A DNA stretch of 64,000 bases from Streptomyces fumigatiscleroticus (GCF_014647975.1 NZ_BMQF01000009.1:124001-188000), one strand, 5' to 3'. Shown: positions 1 through 8,626, counted from the first letter of the stretch. The notes: generated by a model not told the origin, from the sequence alone. A program made the numbers and translations.

Positions 1-451
1 CGCGGAGACGGTCCAGCGGGTCGCGGCCGCCGCCGCGGCCGGTGCGGTGCCGGGCGGCCGCGGTGTACCTCTCGCGGCGCAGTGCGTGGTACTCGCCGCG
101 CAGGGCGACCCGCCGGTCCTCCAGGTCGTCCTGGACCTCGTCGTCGCCGCTGAGCTGCCAGGTGCGGTAGGCCATGGAGAGCAGGAAGGCCGTCAGCGCC
201 AGGGTGATGACGATGGCGGTCAGCGCCATCGCCTGCGGCAGCGGGTCGGTGATCCGCCCCACCCGGGTGCCCGGTGCGAGCAGCGGCGGGTCACCGGCCC
301 GGCCCGTGGTCGCCAGCAGCAGGATGTTGACGCCGTTGCCCAGCGTCACCATGCCGATGACGATCCGGGACAGGGAGCGGGCCAGCAGCAGAGCGGTGCC
401 CGCGGCGAAGACCACTCCGCCGCAGACCACGAGGGCGAGGCTGACGGTCAC
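1..451 (-). CDS. mrpC: Mrp/Mnh antiporter subunit C (partial)
   Basis: Subunit C of a multisubunit cation/proton antiporter, a small membrane protein related to NuoK of complex I. About 150 codons are visible before the gene runs off the window. Three hydrophobic segments lie at about residues 3-22, 27-48 and 72-95, followed by a charged Arg-rich tail. The GTG start (complement of 449-451) shares four bases (GTGA) with the mrpA stop, so the two are translationally coupled. The tail is longer than in minimal family members. The remaining subunits (D to G) would be expected beyond the left edge. Confidence 0.88.
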   Translation of the reverse strand, partial: MTVSLALVVCGGVVFAAGTALLLARSLSRIVIGMVTLGNGVNILLLATTGRAGDPPLLAPGTRVGRITDPLPQAMALTAIVITLALTAFLLSMAYRTWQLSGDDEVQDDLEDRRVALRGEYHALRRERYTAAARHRTGRGGGRDPLDRLR

Positions 452-3396
452 CGGGCCTCCCCGCCGTCATGACCGCGCCCGTCCGGCCGCCGGGCGGCCC
501 GCTCGTGCGCGCGCTCCCACTGGTGGTCGATCTTGGAGCCGAGCCCGCGCACGATGTCCAGGGTCACGCCGAGCACCAGCAGATAGACGCCGGTGTCGAA
601 GAGCACCGAGCCGGCCGCGTGGTAGGAGCCGATGACCGGCAGCTCGCCGTGGTGGACCCCGAGGTCCAGGGCGTGCGAGCCGAACACCAGCCCGCCCAGC
701 GCGGTGCCGGTCAGGAGCAGCAGCCCCGCACCCAGCAGTACACCCGGATCGACCGGTGCCGCCTCGGCGAGTTCGAAGCGGCCGCCCGCGAGATAGCGGA
801 CGACCAGGGCGAGCCCGGCGACGAGCCCGGCCGTGAAACCGCCGCCCGGCGCGTTCTCCGCGCACAGCAGCAGATACAGGGAGAGCACCAGCACGGGGTG
901 GAAGGTCAGCCGGGCGACCACCTCGAAGACCACCGAGCGGCGTTCGGGGGCGAGCGTCCCCCCGGCGGCCAGCCAGGTCCGTTCGGGCGCGTCACCACCG
1001 GAGCCGTACCGGTCCTGGCCGGCCCGGTCCTGCCAGTCCGGCACGGTCCACACACCGCCGCCGGACTCCTGCCCGTACCGGGCGACCCGGGAGGCCGGGA
1101 TCAGCCGGCGGCGCAGGAAGACCAGGCTGGTGACGCCCAGGGCGGCGACACCCAGCACCGAGGACTCGCCCATGGTGTCCCAGGCGCGCATGTCCACCAG
1201 CGTGGTGGCCACGACGTTGCGCACCCCCTCCTCCTCGGCGGCGTGCACGAGTGCGGGCCCGGTCGGCTCCGCCACCCGGGCCGAGGCGGTCAGCCAGATC
1301 AGACCGGACACCAGCACCCCGGACAGCACGGCCACGACCGCGCGGGTCACCTGCCGCCGGACGGTGGGCAGTTCCCCGAAGGCCGGCGGCAGCCGCCGCA
1401 GGACGAGGACGAAGACCACCAGGGAGACCGTCTCGACCGCGAACTGGGTCAGCGCCAGATCGGGCGCCCCCTGGAGGACGAACAGCCCGGCCGTTCCGTA
1501 GCCGGCCGTGCCCGACAGCACCACCGCCTTCATCCGCTGACGGGACGCCAGGCACAGCACGGCGACCACGCCGACGCCGAGCGCGACGACGGCCTGCGGC
1601 AGCGAGTCCCAGCCCTGCGGCGTCACCGCCCGGGGCCAGGAGCCGGACAGGGCCAGCACGACGGCCTCGGCGGCGATCAGCACGGACAGGGCGGTCCCGA
1701 GGTAGAACGAGATCGAGCCGCGCTGGACGGAGCCGGTGAGCTGGAGCGAGATCCGCTCCAGGGACAGCAGCAGCGAGCCGAACGCCCGCTCCGCGCCGGG
1801 CCAGGCGATGCCGCGCTGGAGCGTGATCAGCCGGCGCCGCACGGGGAACAGCGACGCGCCGGCCGCCCACGCCACCGCGGAGAGCAGCAGGGCCCACCCC
1901 ATCCCGTGCCACAGCGCCAGGTGGTACGGGGACTCACCGGCGACGGGCGGCAGGGTCCTGCCGTAGGCGGAGACCAGCGGGTCGAGCGCTCCGGCCGCGG
2001 GCCCCAGCACCAGCCCCGCCAGCGCCAGCACCCCCGCCGGCGCGAGGAATCCGCGGGCCACCGGCGCCACGGAGGTGGTGAGCGTCTCCCCGCCGGAGCT
2101 CCGCTTGCGGCAGAAGGCGCCCCACAGGAAACGGACGGTGTACGCGGTGGTCAGCACCGAGCCGGCGACCGTCGCCGCCAGCGCCCAGCGATCGGCCGTG
2201 TCGCCGTACAGCAGCGTCTCGAACGCGGCCTCCTTGGCGGCGAAGCCCAGCAGCGGCGGCAGCCCGGCCATCGAGGCGCCCGCCAGCACCGCCACGGCGC
2301 ACACCCCCGGCAGCGCGCGGCCGACCCCGGACAGCCGGCGCAGGTCGCGGGTGCCCGTGGCGTGGTCGACGATGCCCACGACGAGGAACAGGGGCGCCTT
2401 GAACAGCGCGTGCGCACAGGTCATGGCGGCCCCGGCCAGGGCGGTGTCGCGGTGCCCGGCGCCCATCAGCACGGTGAGGAAGCCCAGCTGACTGACCGTG
2501 CCGTGGGCGAGCAGCTGCTTGAGGTCGGTCAGCCGCAGTGCCCGCCAGCCGCCCAGCAGCATCGTCGCCGACCCGAGCACCAGCACCACCGGCCGCCATC
2601 CGTCCGTGCCAGCGAAGCCGGGCGCCAGCCTGGCCGTCAGATACACCCCCGCCTTGACCATCGCCGCCGCGTGCAGATAGGCGCTGACCGGGGTGGGCGC
2701 GACCATTGCTCCGGGCAGCCACAGGCTGAACGGCCACACCGCGGACTTCGACAGCGCCCCGGCCAGCGCCAGCAGCACCGCGACCGTCACCGTGGCCCCC
2801 GGCTGCGGCGGGTGCCGGACGAGTTCGGAGATCCGGTACGTTCCGGCGCTCTCGCCCAGCAGGATGAAACCGACGAGCATGGCCAGGCCGCCGGACGCGG
2901 TGACCACCAGCGCCTGGAGGGCCGACCTGCGGTCCCTCCTGCGCTCTCCGTTTCCCCCGATGAGCAGGAAGGAGAAGACGGTGGTCAGCTCCCAGAAGAC
3001 GTACAGCAGGATCAGGTCGTCGGCGAGGAGCAGCCCGAGCATCGCCCCGGCGAAGGCGGTCAGATTCCCAGCGAACCGGCCGAGCCGCGGCTCGCCCGGG
3101 TGGAAGTAGCGCACGCAGTACAGCAGGACGAGTGCTCCCACGCCGCCGGCGAGCAGCACCATCAGACAGGACAGGGCGTCCAGGCGCAGCGCGACGTCGA
3201 GGCGGTAGTCCGGGATCCACTCCCACGTCCAGGTGACGGCGCCGCCCCGTGTGACGGTGTTCCACTGCCCGCCCGCCCAGGCCGCCGCGGCGGCCGGCCC
3301 GAGGGCCAGCACCACGTATGCGTACCGTCCCAGCCACCGCATCAGGAGCCCGGCGCACGCGGCCAGACCCAGATGAAGCAGGAGAAGAGGCAGCAC
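448..3396 (-). CDS. mrpA: Mrp antiporter subunit A fused to subunit B (MrpA-MrpB)
   Basis: Large membrane subunit of the Mrp Na+/H+ antiporter, about 982 residues. The N-terminal two-thirds is a NuoL-like proton-translocating domain with many transmembrane helices. A DUF4040-type segment follows near residues 555-660 (motif GAPDLALTQFAVE). The last ~150 residues match MnhB (motif AENAPGGGF), so A and B are fused, as is usual in actinobacteria. The frame stays open upstream to 3870, but that part has no membrane character. The GTG at 3396 opens directly into the first hydrophobic helix, though its ribosome binding site is poor, so the start is uncertain. It is the first gene of an operon continuing into mrpC. 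Confidence 0.88.
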   Translation of the reverse strand: MLPLLLLHLGLAACAGLLMRWLGRYAYVVLALGPAAAAAWAGGQWNTVTRGGAVTWTWEWIPDYRLDVALRLDALSCLMVLLAGGVGALVLLYCVRYFHPGEPRLGRFAGNLTAFAGAMLGLLLADDLILLYVFWELTTVFSFLLIGGNGERRRDRRSALQALVVTASGGLAMLVGFILLGESAGTYRISELVRHPPQPGATVTVAVLLALAGALSKSAVWPFSLWLPGAMVAPTPVSAYLHAAAMVKAGVYLTARLAPGFAGTDGWRPVVLVLGSATMLLGGWRALRLTDLKQLLAHGTVSQLGFLTVLMGAGHRDTALAGAAMTCAHALFKAPLFLVVGIVDHATGTRDLRRLSGVGRALPGVCAVAVLAGASMAGLPPLLGFAAKEAAFETLLYGDTADRWALAATVAGSVLTTAYTVRFLWGAFCRKRSSGGETLTTSVAPVARGFLAPAGVLALAGLVLGPAAGALDPLVSAYGRTLPPVAGESPYHLALWHGMGWALLLSAVAWAAGASLFPVRRRLITLQRGIAWPGAERAFGSLLLSLERISLQLTGSVQRGSISFYLGTALSVLIAAEAVVLALSGSWPRAVTPQGWDSLPQAVVALGVGVVAVLCLASRQRMKAVVLSGTAGYGTAGLFVLQGAPDLALTQFAVETVSLVVFVLVLRRLPPAFGELPTVRRQVTRAVVAVLSGVLVSGLIWLTASARVAEPTGPALVHAAEEEGVRNVVATTLVDMRAWDTMGESSVLGVAALGVTSLVFLRRRLIPASRVARYGQESGGGVWTVPDWQDRAGQDRYGSGGDAPERTWLAAGGTLAPERRSVVFEVVARLTFHPVLVLSLYLLLCAENAPGGGFTAGLVAGLALVVRYLAGGRFELAEAAPVDPGVLLGAGLLLLTGTALGGLVFGSHALDLGVHHGELPVIGSYHAAGSVLFDTGVYLLVLGVTLDIVRGLGSKIDHQWERAHERAARRPDGRGHDGGEAR

Positions 3397-3455
3397 GAAA
3401 GGGATTATTACCCACGAAGTACCAGCATCTTCGTCATTTGCCGCTCCCACGCGCC

Positions 3456-3494
3456 GCCACGGGGCCGGGCCCTGTGTGGGCCCGGCCCCGTGGC
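3456..3494. terminator. 17-bp perfect hairpin
   Basis: A perfect 17-bp stem (3456-3472 with 3478-3494) closes a five-base loop, TGTGT. It lies downstream of the minus-strand DUF2809 gene and about 60 bases before mrpA. It can terminate transcription arriving from the right. Its last four bases are shared with the next hairpin, so only one of the two can form fully. Confidence 0.75.
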
Positions 3495-3530
3495 GGGCGC
3501 GGCACCGCCGGAACGCTGCCGCGCCCGCCA
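3491..3530. terminator. 14-bp perfect hairpin, overlaps the preceding one
   Basis: A perfect 14-bp stem (3491-3504 with 3517-3530) closes a 12-base loop. Positions 3491-3494 also belong to the 17-bp hairpin, making the two structures mutually exclusive at their junction. On the mrpA transcript this one would be made first. Confidence 0.65.
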
Positions 3531-3682
3531 CAGGAGGGTGCGGCTCAGCCGAGGAAGCGGCCGTCGACGCCGCCAGGCAGGGGTGGCGGTACTTCCAACA
3601 GGCGGCGCTTCGCCGCCGGCATCTGCCGACTGGCGGGCACACCCCTGACCACGAGGGAACGGCGGCCCTACGGCGCCGGGTC

Positions 3683-4135
3683 CTACCGGGACCCGTGCGC
3701 CCGAAGCCGCCGGCGGCCCACCGCGGTGTGGACCAGCCACCCCGTCCCCGCGCCCACCGCGTACCAGAGCAGATCGGGCGGGTCGAAGGTGGAACCGAGC
3801 ACGAGGCGGGCGACGACGCTGTGCCGGGACAGATCCGCCGGTATCCCGCTGAGCTGGAGGAGCTCCACACCCCAACTGATCACCAGCGCGCTCGCGGCGG
3901 CCACCGGGGGCGTCACCCGAGGCACCACCAGCACGACGAGGGTGAGAACCAGGAGCGTGTACAGCGCGTCGCCGCCGTACTTCGCCACGCTCCCCGCGGC
4001 GACGGCCCTGAGCCCGAGCCCCGCGCCGACGGTCAGTACGGCGGCTCCGGCCGCCACCGGCCGGACCGGACGGCTCCTCACCGGACCCGCTGCGGCACCC
4101 GGCGCGCGATCATGTGTTCCCGACGTGACGATCAC
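3683..4135 (-). CDS. DUF2809 family membrane protein
   Basis: A 150-residue protein of the DUF2809 family of small integral membrane proteins; function unknown. Family hallmarks are visible: a KYGGDALYTLL segment near residue 53, an ELLQLSGIPADL stretch near residue 91, and an LGSTFDPPDLLWYAVGA stretch near residues 112-128 before the last membrane helix. About four hydrophobic segments are present and the length is normal for the family. It is a monocistronic minus-strand gene with the strong hairpins downstream and a divergent DinB-family gene upstream. Confidence 0.78.
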   Translation of the reverse strand: MIVTSGTHDRAPGAAAGPVRSRPVRPVAAGAAVLTVGAGLGLRAVAAGSVAKYGGDALYTLLVLTLVVLVVPRVTPPVAAASALVISWGVELLQLSGIPADLSRHSVVARLVLGSTFDPPDLLWYAVGAGTGWLVHTAVGRRRLRAHGSR

Positions 4136-4229
4136 AGGTGCATCCTGCCGCAGGACGGCTGCTCACAGCGGAGGGGAGCGAGATCCGAAACTGCTCGACA
4201 ACCACTGCGGGCTACGGGAGACTCGCGCG

Positions 4230-4745
4230 ATGACACAACGGACCGACACACCTCCCGCGTGGGACGAGCGTACGCAGCTGGACACTTTCCTGGACTACGC
4301 CCGTGACACGGCGCGGGCCAAGTGCGAGGGTGTGTCCGCGGAGGACGCCCGCAGGGCCCCCCTTCCGGGCTCACCTCTGATGACGCTGTGCGGGATCATC
4401 AGCCATCTGAGATGGGTCGAGCACTACTGGGTCGAGGTCGTGTTCCTGGGACGGGAAATGGTGGGCCCGCTGACGGAGGCGACCGACGACGACCCCGACC
4501 CCGAGATGCGGACCGCGGTCGACGTCCCGCTGCCCCGGCTTCTCGCCGAGTACGAGGAGCAGAGCGCCCGCTACCGTCGTCTGCTGGCCGAGCACGACCT
4601 GGACTCGACGGCCGTGCGTCCCATCCGCGACGGCCGCCACGTGGACCTGCGCTGGGTGATCCTCCACCTGATCGAGGAGACGTCCCGCCACAACGGCCAC
4701 CTCGACATCGTGCGCGAACTCGTCGACGGACGGACGGGCGTGTAG
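4230..4745 (+). CDS. DinB family protein (DUF664-like)
   Basis: A 171-residue four-helix-bundle protein of the DinB/YfiT-like superfamily. Members use three histidines to bind a metal and often act in thiol-dependent (mycothiol or bacillithiol) transfer or detoxification. Candidate metal ligands are the His in ISHLRWVEHYW near residues 56-63 and the late His in LIEETSRHNGHLD near residues 151-158. The ATG at 4230 follows a GGGAG ribosome binding site. The gene stands alone between a divergent DUF2809 gene and a convergent oxidoreductase. The substrate cannot be deduced. Confidence 0.82.
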   Translation: MTQRTDTPPAWDERTQLDTFLDYARDTARAKCEGVSAEDARRAPLPGSPLMTLCGIISHLRWVEHYWVEVVFLGREMVGPLTEATDDDPDPEMRTAVDVPLPRLLAEYEEQSARYRRLLAEHDLDSTAVRPIRDGRHVDLRWVILHLIEETSRHNGHLDIVRELVDGRTGV

Positions 4746-4784
4746 CCGGGTCCTGTTCCGCGGCGCCGGGCGGACGCGGCGGCG

Positions 4785-5816
4785 CTACGGGGTGAGCACG
4801 ACCTTTCCGACGACGGTGCCGGACTCGGCCAGCCGCAGGGCGTCGGCGGCGCGGGTCAGCGGCAGCCGGGCGGCGATCCGGGCGGTGACGTCACCGCGTC
4901 GGTGGGCGGCGAACACCTGGGTGAGGTCGGCCCGCAGCCGGGCCCGGAACCGCTCCTTGGCCAGGGCCCGTCCGGCCCAGAGGTTGAAGAAGTGGGCCCG
5001 GCGGCCGTTGGGCAGGGCGTTCCACAGCCATGTCCGGCCGAGCAGTCGGAGGACGGGCCACTGCTTGGAGCCCTCGTCGTCCCGGGTGGAGGCGCTGCCG
5101 TAGGCGACGAGTGTGCCGCCGGGCGCGAGCAGGCGCCAGGAGTCGATGATGCCCCGGCCGCCGACGTGGTCGAAGACCGCGTCCACCCCGCCGGGTGCCA
5201 ACGCGCGCACCCGCGCGGCGACATCGCCGGCGCGGTGGTCGACGGGAACGACGCCCCAGGCCCGCAGGGTGTCGTGATGGCGGGCGGACGCCGTGCCGAT
5301 GACCTTCGCCCCCACCGCGTGGGCGAGTTGGACCAGCACCGAGCCGACGCCGCCGTTGGCGCCGTGCACCAGGATCGTCTGTCCCGCGCGGACGCGTGCC
5401 GTGCGGTGCAGCATCTGCCAGGCGGTGAGGCCGTTGACCACCAGGGCCTCGGCCTCCGCCGCGCCGATTCCGTCGGGCACCGGCACGGCGTCCGCCGCGT
5501 CGACGAGTACATGGCTGGCCCAGCCGCCGACCTTGACCAGCGCGGCCACCCGGGTCCCGGCCAGGCCCGGCTCGACCCCCTCACCGGTCGCCTGCACCGT
5601 GCCGACCAGGTCGTAGCCGGGCACGAAGGGGAACGGCGGCTGGTCGTAGTACCGGCCCCGGCGCATCTGCTGCTCGGCGAAGGAGACGCCGGTCGCCTCC
5701 ACCCGGACCAGTACCTGGCCGGGGCCCGCGGCGGGGACGGCCCCGTGCCGGATCCGGAGTTCTTCGGGCTCCACCTTGCCCGGCAGGACGACCTCGACGA
5801 GTTCTTCGGCGTTCAT
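4785..5816 (-). CDS. MDR-family NADPH:quinone oxidoreductase-like
   Basis: A zinc-independent medium-chain dehydrogenase/reductase of about 343 residues that would reduce quinones or enones with NADPH. An N-terminal GroES-like domain (PGYDLVGTV near residue 66) precedes a Rossmann domain with the nucleotide motif HGANGGVGSVLVQLA near residues 148-162. No zinc-binding cysteine cluster is seen. The ATG at 5816 has a GGAGG site; the frame is open a further 22 codons upstream but that part is not needed. It is divergent from a TetR gene that is its likely repressor. A TTGACA/TAGAAC promoter lies in the gap. Confidence 0.85.
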   Translation of the reverse strand: MNAEELVEVVLPGKVEPEELRIRHGAVPAAGPGQVLVRVEATGVSFAEQQMRRGRYYDQPPFPFVPGYDLVGTVQATGEGVEPGLAGTRVAALVKVGGWASHVLVDAADAVPVPDGIGAAEAEALVVNGLTAWQMLHRTARVRAGQTILVHGANGGVGSVLVQLAHAVGAKVIGTASARHHDTLRAWGVVPVDHRAGDVAARVRALAPGGVDAVFDHVGGRGIIDSWRLLAPGGTLVAYGSASTRDDEGSKQWPVLRLLGRTWLWNALPNGRRAHFFNLWAGRALAKERFRARLRADLTQVFAAHRRGDVTARIAARLPLTRAADALRLAESGTVVGKVVLTP

Positions 5817-5869
5817 GACGACCTCCACTGCGGCGTGCATCGAGTGATGCGTTGTCGGCTTGGTTATAG

Positions 5870-5899
5870 GTTCTAACGCCACGCGAAGGGAAGTGTCAA
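5870..5899 (-). promoter_or_regulatory. promoter of the quinone oxidoreductase gene
   Basis: On the minus strand a perfect TTGACA -35 box (complement of 5894-5899) and a TAGAAC -10 box (complement of 5870-5875) are separated by 18 bases. The motif TTCTAAC, which overlaps this -10, recurs at 5916-5922 in front of the TetR gene, making it a candidate operator core. Confidence 0.65.
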
Positions 5900-5925
5900 T
5901 AACGTTCGTGATACCTTCTAACTAG

Positions 5926-5955
5926 ACGTGGACGAGGACGTAAACGTGGACGAGG
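5926..5955 (+). repeat. 12-bp direct repeat in the TetR leader
   Basis: ACGTGGACGAGG occurs at 5926-5937 and again at 5944-5955, an 18-base period (nearly two helical turns) just upstream of the TetR start. It could be a second binding site or simple duplication. Confidence 0.5.
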
Positions 5956-5997
5956 CAGCCGCGCAGGACCGGTGCGCATGTGGAGAGGTGGCAGATC

Positions 5998-6660
5998 ATG
6001 ACCGACACGGACGGGAAGAGTCCGCGTGAGCGCTACCGCGCACAGGTGCGCGCGGAGATCAAGGAACGCGCCTGGGAGCAGATCGCCACGGCGGGAGCAT
6101 CCGCCCTCTCCCTCAACGCGATCGCCAAGAAGATGGGCATGAGCGGGCCCGCGCTCTACCGGTACTACGCCGGCCGCGACGAGCTGATCACCGAACTCGT
6201 CCGCGACGCCTACCGGAGTCTCGCCGACACCTTCCACGCCGCCTCCGCCTCCGGACCCGACGTGGCCACGCTGGCGCACGCCCTGCGCGGATGGGCCCTG
6301 GCCGATCCCCAGCGGTACTTCCTCGTCTACGGCACACCCGTCCCCGGCTACCACGCGCCCGAGGACATCACCGCGATCGCGTCCGAGGTCATGGCGGTGC
6401 TGCTCGACGCCTGCGCCGCGCCGCCCCCGGACGCTCCCGCGACGCCGTTCGGCACGCACCTCGAAGGACACCGGCACTGGGCGGGCGACCACCCCGCCCC
6501 GCCCGCGGTCCTGCACCGGGCCCTGACCTTCTGGACCCGGCTGCACGGCCTGCTGTCGCTGGAACTCGCGGGCCACTTCACCGGCATGGGCTTCGACCCC
6601 GCGCTGCTCTTCGCGGCCGAACTCGACGAGCTGCTCACGGACTCCTCAGGAGCCGGGTGA
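5998..6660 (+). CDS. TetR family transcriptional regulator
   Basis: A 220-residue TetR-type repressor. The N-terminal helix-turn-helix covers about residues 25-65 (LSLNAIAKKMGMSGPALYRY). The C-terminal ligand domain has the WHG-type layout (TFWTRLHGLLSLELAGHF near residues 178-195). The ATG at 5998 is preceded by GAGAGG at a suitable distance; an in-frame ATG at 5980 is less well placed. It is divergent from the quinone oxidoreductase gene and probably controls it. Confidence 0.85.
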   Translation: MTDTDGKSPRERYRAQVRAEIKERAWEQIATAGASALSLNAIAKKMGMSGPALYRYYAGRDELITELVRDAYRSLADTFHAASASGPDVATLAHALRGWALADPQRYFLVYGTPVPGYHAPEDITAIASEVMAVLLDACAAPPPDAPATPFGTHLEGHRHWAGDHPAPPAVLHRALTFWTRLHGLLSLELAGHFTGMGFDPALLFAAELDELLTDSSGAG

Positions 6661-6670
6661 CGCCGTTCGG

Positions 6671-7402
6671 TCAGTCACCGGCCTCATCCGCCGGACCGAG
6701 CGCGGCCCGGCGCAGGAGCCGCGGTGCGGACACATGGCCGTCGCGGAGAACCGAGGCTTCCACGAGCACGGCGACATCGGCGGCCAGGGAACGCGCGGCG
6801 CCGTTCTCGGCAAGCCAGCGGGCCGCGGCGACGGTGCCGTAGGTGGACCAGCCGCCGAGGAGGACGACGCGCGCGGCCGGGGCGAGCGGGTTCGCCGCTC
6901 TGACGACGTACCCGCAGACGCGTACGACCTCACCCTGCGAGGTGTCACCCGCGTAGACCGTGCCGTCCCAGGTCATCGCTCCCCCTTCGAGGCGGAAGGG
7001 CAGCGTCTGCGCCATGGCGTCCAGCAGGCGCCGGGCCGCCTCGTTGTTCTTCGGTCCGCCCAGGACGAGCAGGTCGTGTTCCATCTCCTGGCCCGGCAGA
7101 TGTGCCGACAGGCGCACCTTCTCCAGGTCGAGGTCCCGGTAGGCGCGGGTGAGGGAGGGGATGAGCAGGGACAGCGCGCGCACCTGCCCCAGACCGGCCA
7201 CGGGCCGCCGGTAGCGGCCCGTGTCGATGTGGGAGGTGTCCAGGACGACGGAGAGCTGCCCGGCCCCCGCATAGCGCCAGACGCGGCGGGCGGGGAGCCG
7301 CTTGACCACGAACCAGCGCACCAGGCCGCCGATGCCGGTGAGCACGGCGGCCACCACCGCGCTGAGGAGCTCCGAACCCACGGCCCCCACGATCGCGTCC
7401 AT
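6671..7402 (-). CDS. membrane-anchored protein of unknown function
   Basis: About 243 residues, not recognised. One hydrophobic segment lies near residues 12-32, followed by a soluble domain. That domain has alternating hydrophobic strands and two Gly-rich turns: LLVLGGPKNNEAARRLL near residues 107-123 and VVLLGGWSTYG near residues 178-188, suggesting a nucleotide- or ligand-binding alpha/beta fold. The ATG at 7402 follows a GGAGG site. It lies 10 bases from the convergent TetR gene and downstream of the TPR gene. A signalling or ligand-sensing role is only a guess from the layout. Confidence 0.65.
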   Translation of the reverse strand: MDAIVGAVGSELLSAVVAAVLTGIGGLVRWFVVKRLPARRVWRYAGAGQLSVVLDTSHIDTGRYRRPVAGLGQVRALSLLIPSLTRAYRDLDLEKVRLSAHLPGQEMEHDLLVLGGPKNNEAARRLLDAMAQTLPFRLEGGAMTWDGTVYAGDTSQGEVVRVCGYVVRAANPLAPAARVVLLGGWSTYGTVAAARWLAENGAARSLAADVAVLVEASVLRDGHVSAPRLLRRAALGPADEAGD

Positions 7403-7518
7403 GCCGGTTGCCCCCTCCGCTCGGCCGGGGCCGGACTCGACGGGGGCCCCGGACACCTGACATCGGATCATGACGGGTGCCGGGAGCGAACGGGTCCTGG
7501 AGAAACCCGCGGCGGTGA

Positions 7519-8019
7519 TCAGACGGTTCCGTCGAGGTCTTCCGCATGGTGCTCGATGGCTCGTCGGTACCGGTTCACGTACGGGTCCCGGCTGGTGGCG
7601 GCCAGCAGCCCGAGGAGGATGCGCATGGCCTCGTGGTGGTCACCGGTGTTGTACAGGGCCATGGCGAGGAAGGTCCGCAGGGCTCTGTCCTCGGGGAACT
7701 CCTCGGTGCCTCGCCGGAGAGTGCTGACCGCCTCCGCGTGCCGCCCGAGAACCCGGTACGTGCTGCCGAGCCCGAGGAGGGCTCCGCGACGGTCCTGACC
7801 AGACAGCCCGGGCAGGCCGAGACTGCGTTCGTAGTAGGGGACGGCGTCGGCCTCCAGGCCGAGCGCGTCATGGGCCCAGGCCGTCTGGTAGGCGACCTCG
7901 GCGTCGTCCGGATGCTCGGCGGCGAGCGCCAGCAGCCGCCTTCGGGCCTGCGTCAGGTCTCCCTGTTCCCGGAGCAGGACCGCGTCGGCCAGGTCGGTGT
8001 CTCGTGTGCGCTTGCTCAT
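7519..8019 (-). CDS. tetratricopeptide repeat protein
   Basis: A 166-residue protein made of tetratricopeptide repeats, helical pairs that mediate protein-protein contacts. Repeat signatures appear near residues 15-45 (LREQGDLTQARRRLLALAAEHPDDAEVAYQTAWAHDALG region, alternating A and L) and again near residues 85-120. No signal peptide or enzyme domain was seen. The ATG at 8019 is chosen; a GTG at 8064 overlaps the end of the upstream lipoprotein gene and would make the two translationally coupled. It probably forms a transcript with the Tat lipoprotein gene. Confidence 0.75.
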   Translation of the reverse strand: MSKRTRDTDLADAVLLREQGDLTQARRRLLALAAEHPDDAEVAYQTAWAHDALGLEADAVPYYERSLGLPGLSGQDRRGALLGLGSTYRVLGRHAEAVSTLRRGTEEFPEDRALRTFLAMALYNTGDHHEAMRILLGLLAATSRDPYVNRYRRAIEHHAEDLDGTV

Positions 8020-8056
8020 GGGCTCGATGCGACTCCGGGACTCGTGGCTCGGCCGC

Positions 8057-8626
8057 TCAGGCACGTGTGCAGGTGTGGATGGTCATGCTGCCGCCGGCCT
8101 CGACGTGCCGGATGCGCAGCAGGCCCGCCTTCCCGTTGTAGTCGACCTCCAGCTTCTGCCCGTCGCCGGTGCCGGTGGCCCCGGGCGGCTGCCACGGCAG
8201 GGCCAGACCGACCGAGTCGCCCACGGTCGACGGCACATCGGTGGCCGCGGCGTCGGTCAGGTCCTCGGGGCTGCTCGGCGACTCGGGCACCTGAAGGGCC
8301 AGCCGGCCGCCCTGGAGGGCCCAGGTCCCGTGCCACGCCTCCTCGCCCGGCCAGTCGATGGTCCACACCCCGTCGTCGACCGTCACGGTGCACGTGCCCT
8401 TGTCGCCGTTGACCGACGTCGACTCGACGTTCCACGTGCCGCGCACGAAAGCGGCGAACGCCTTCCCGGCCGGACCGGTGGTTCCTCCTCCGCCGCCTCC
8501 GCTTCCCCCGCTGCCGCCTTTCTCGCACGCCGCGAGCAGGGAGGCCCCCACGCCGACGGCGAGGTAGCGAAGGGTGGTCCGACGGCCTATGACCCGGGCC
8601 GCGGCCCGGATGTCGCGCACGCTCAC
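8057..8626 (-). CDS. putative Tat-exported lipoprotein
   Basis: A 189-residue exported protein. The N-terminus has a twin-arginine motif (RRTTLRYL at about residues 15-22), a short hydrophobic stretch and a lipobox, SLLAAC. This predicts Tat translocation, lipidation at Cys34 and attachment to the outer face of the membrane. A Gly/Ser-rich linker follows (residues 37-50), then a beta-rich domain with three Trp residues. The domain family is not recognised. The GTG at 8626 has a GGGGGAA site. Confidence 0.75.
   Translation of the reverse strand: MSVRDIRAAARVIGRRTTLRYLAVGVGASLLAACEKGGSGGSGGGGGGTTGPAGKAFAAFVRGTWNVESTSVNGDKGTCTVTVDDGVWTIDWPGEEAWHGTWALQGGRLALQVPESPSSPEDLTDAAATDVPSTVGDSVGLALPWQPPGATGTGDGQKLEVDYNGKAGLLRIRHVEAGGSMTIHTCTRA

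Larger units (their letters stand above)
3397..3682. other. intergenic leader region of the mrp operon
   Basis: This gene-free stretch separates the DUF2809 gene from mrpA and contains three strong stem-loops (3456-3494, 3491-3530 and 3601-3617). No convincing coding frame was seen. The frames open on the minus strand are rich in Arg/Pro and look like shadows. I looked for ydaO (c-di-AMP) and T-box features on the minus strand and did not find them. Confidence 0.6.

Noticed and set aside
469..3648. Long plus-strand open frame (over 1000 codons) across mrpA
   Set aside because: It is the antisense shadow of a high-GC membrane protein: rich in Gln, Arg, Gly and His with no domain. The minus frame has unmistakable Mrp motifs.
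3397..3870. N-terminal extension of mrpA by 158 codons
   Set aside because: Arg/Ser/Pro-rich, crosses both hairpins and the end of the DUF2809 gene, and has no family counterpart.
6671..7402. Anti-phage effector protein
   Set aside because: No nuclease, TIR, SAVED or other defence partner domain or neighbour; the membrane anchor alone is not enough.
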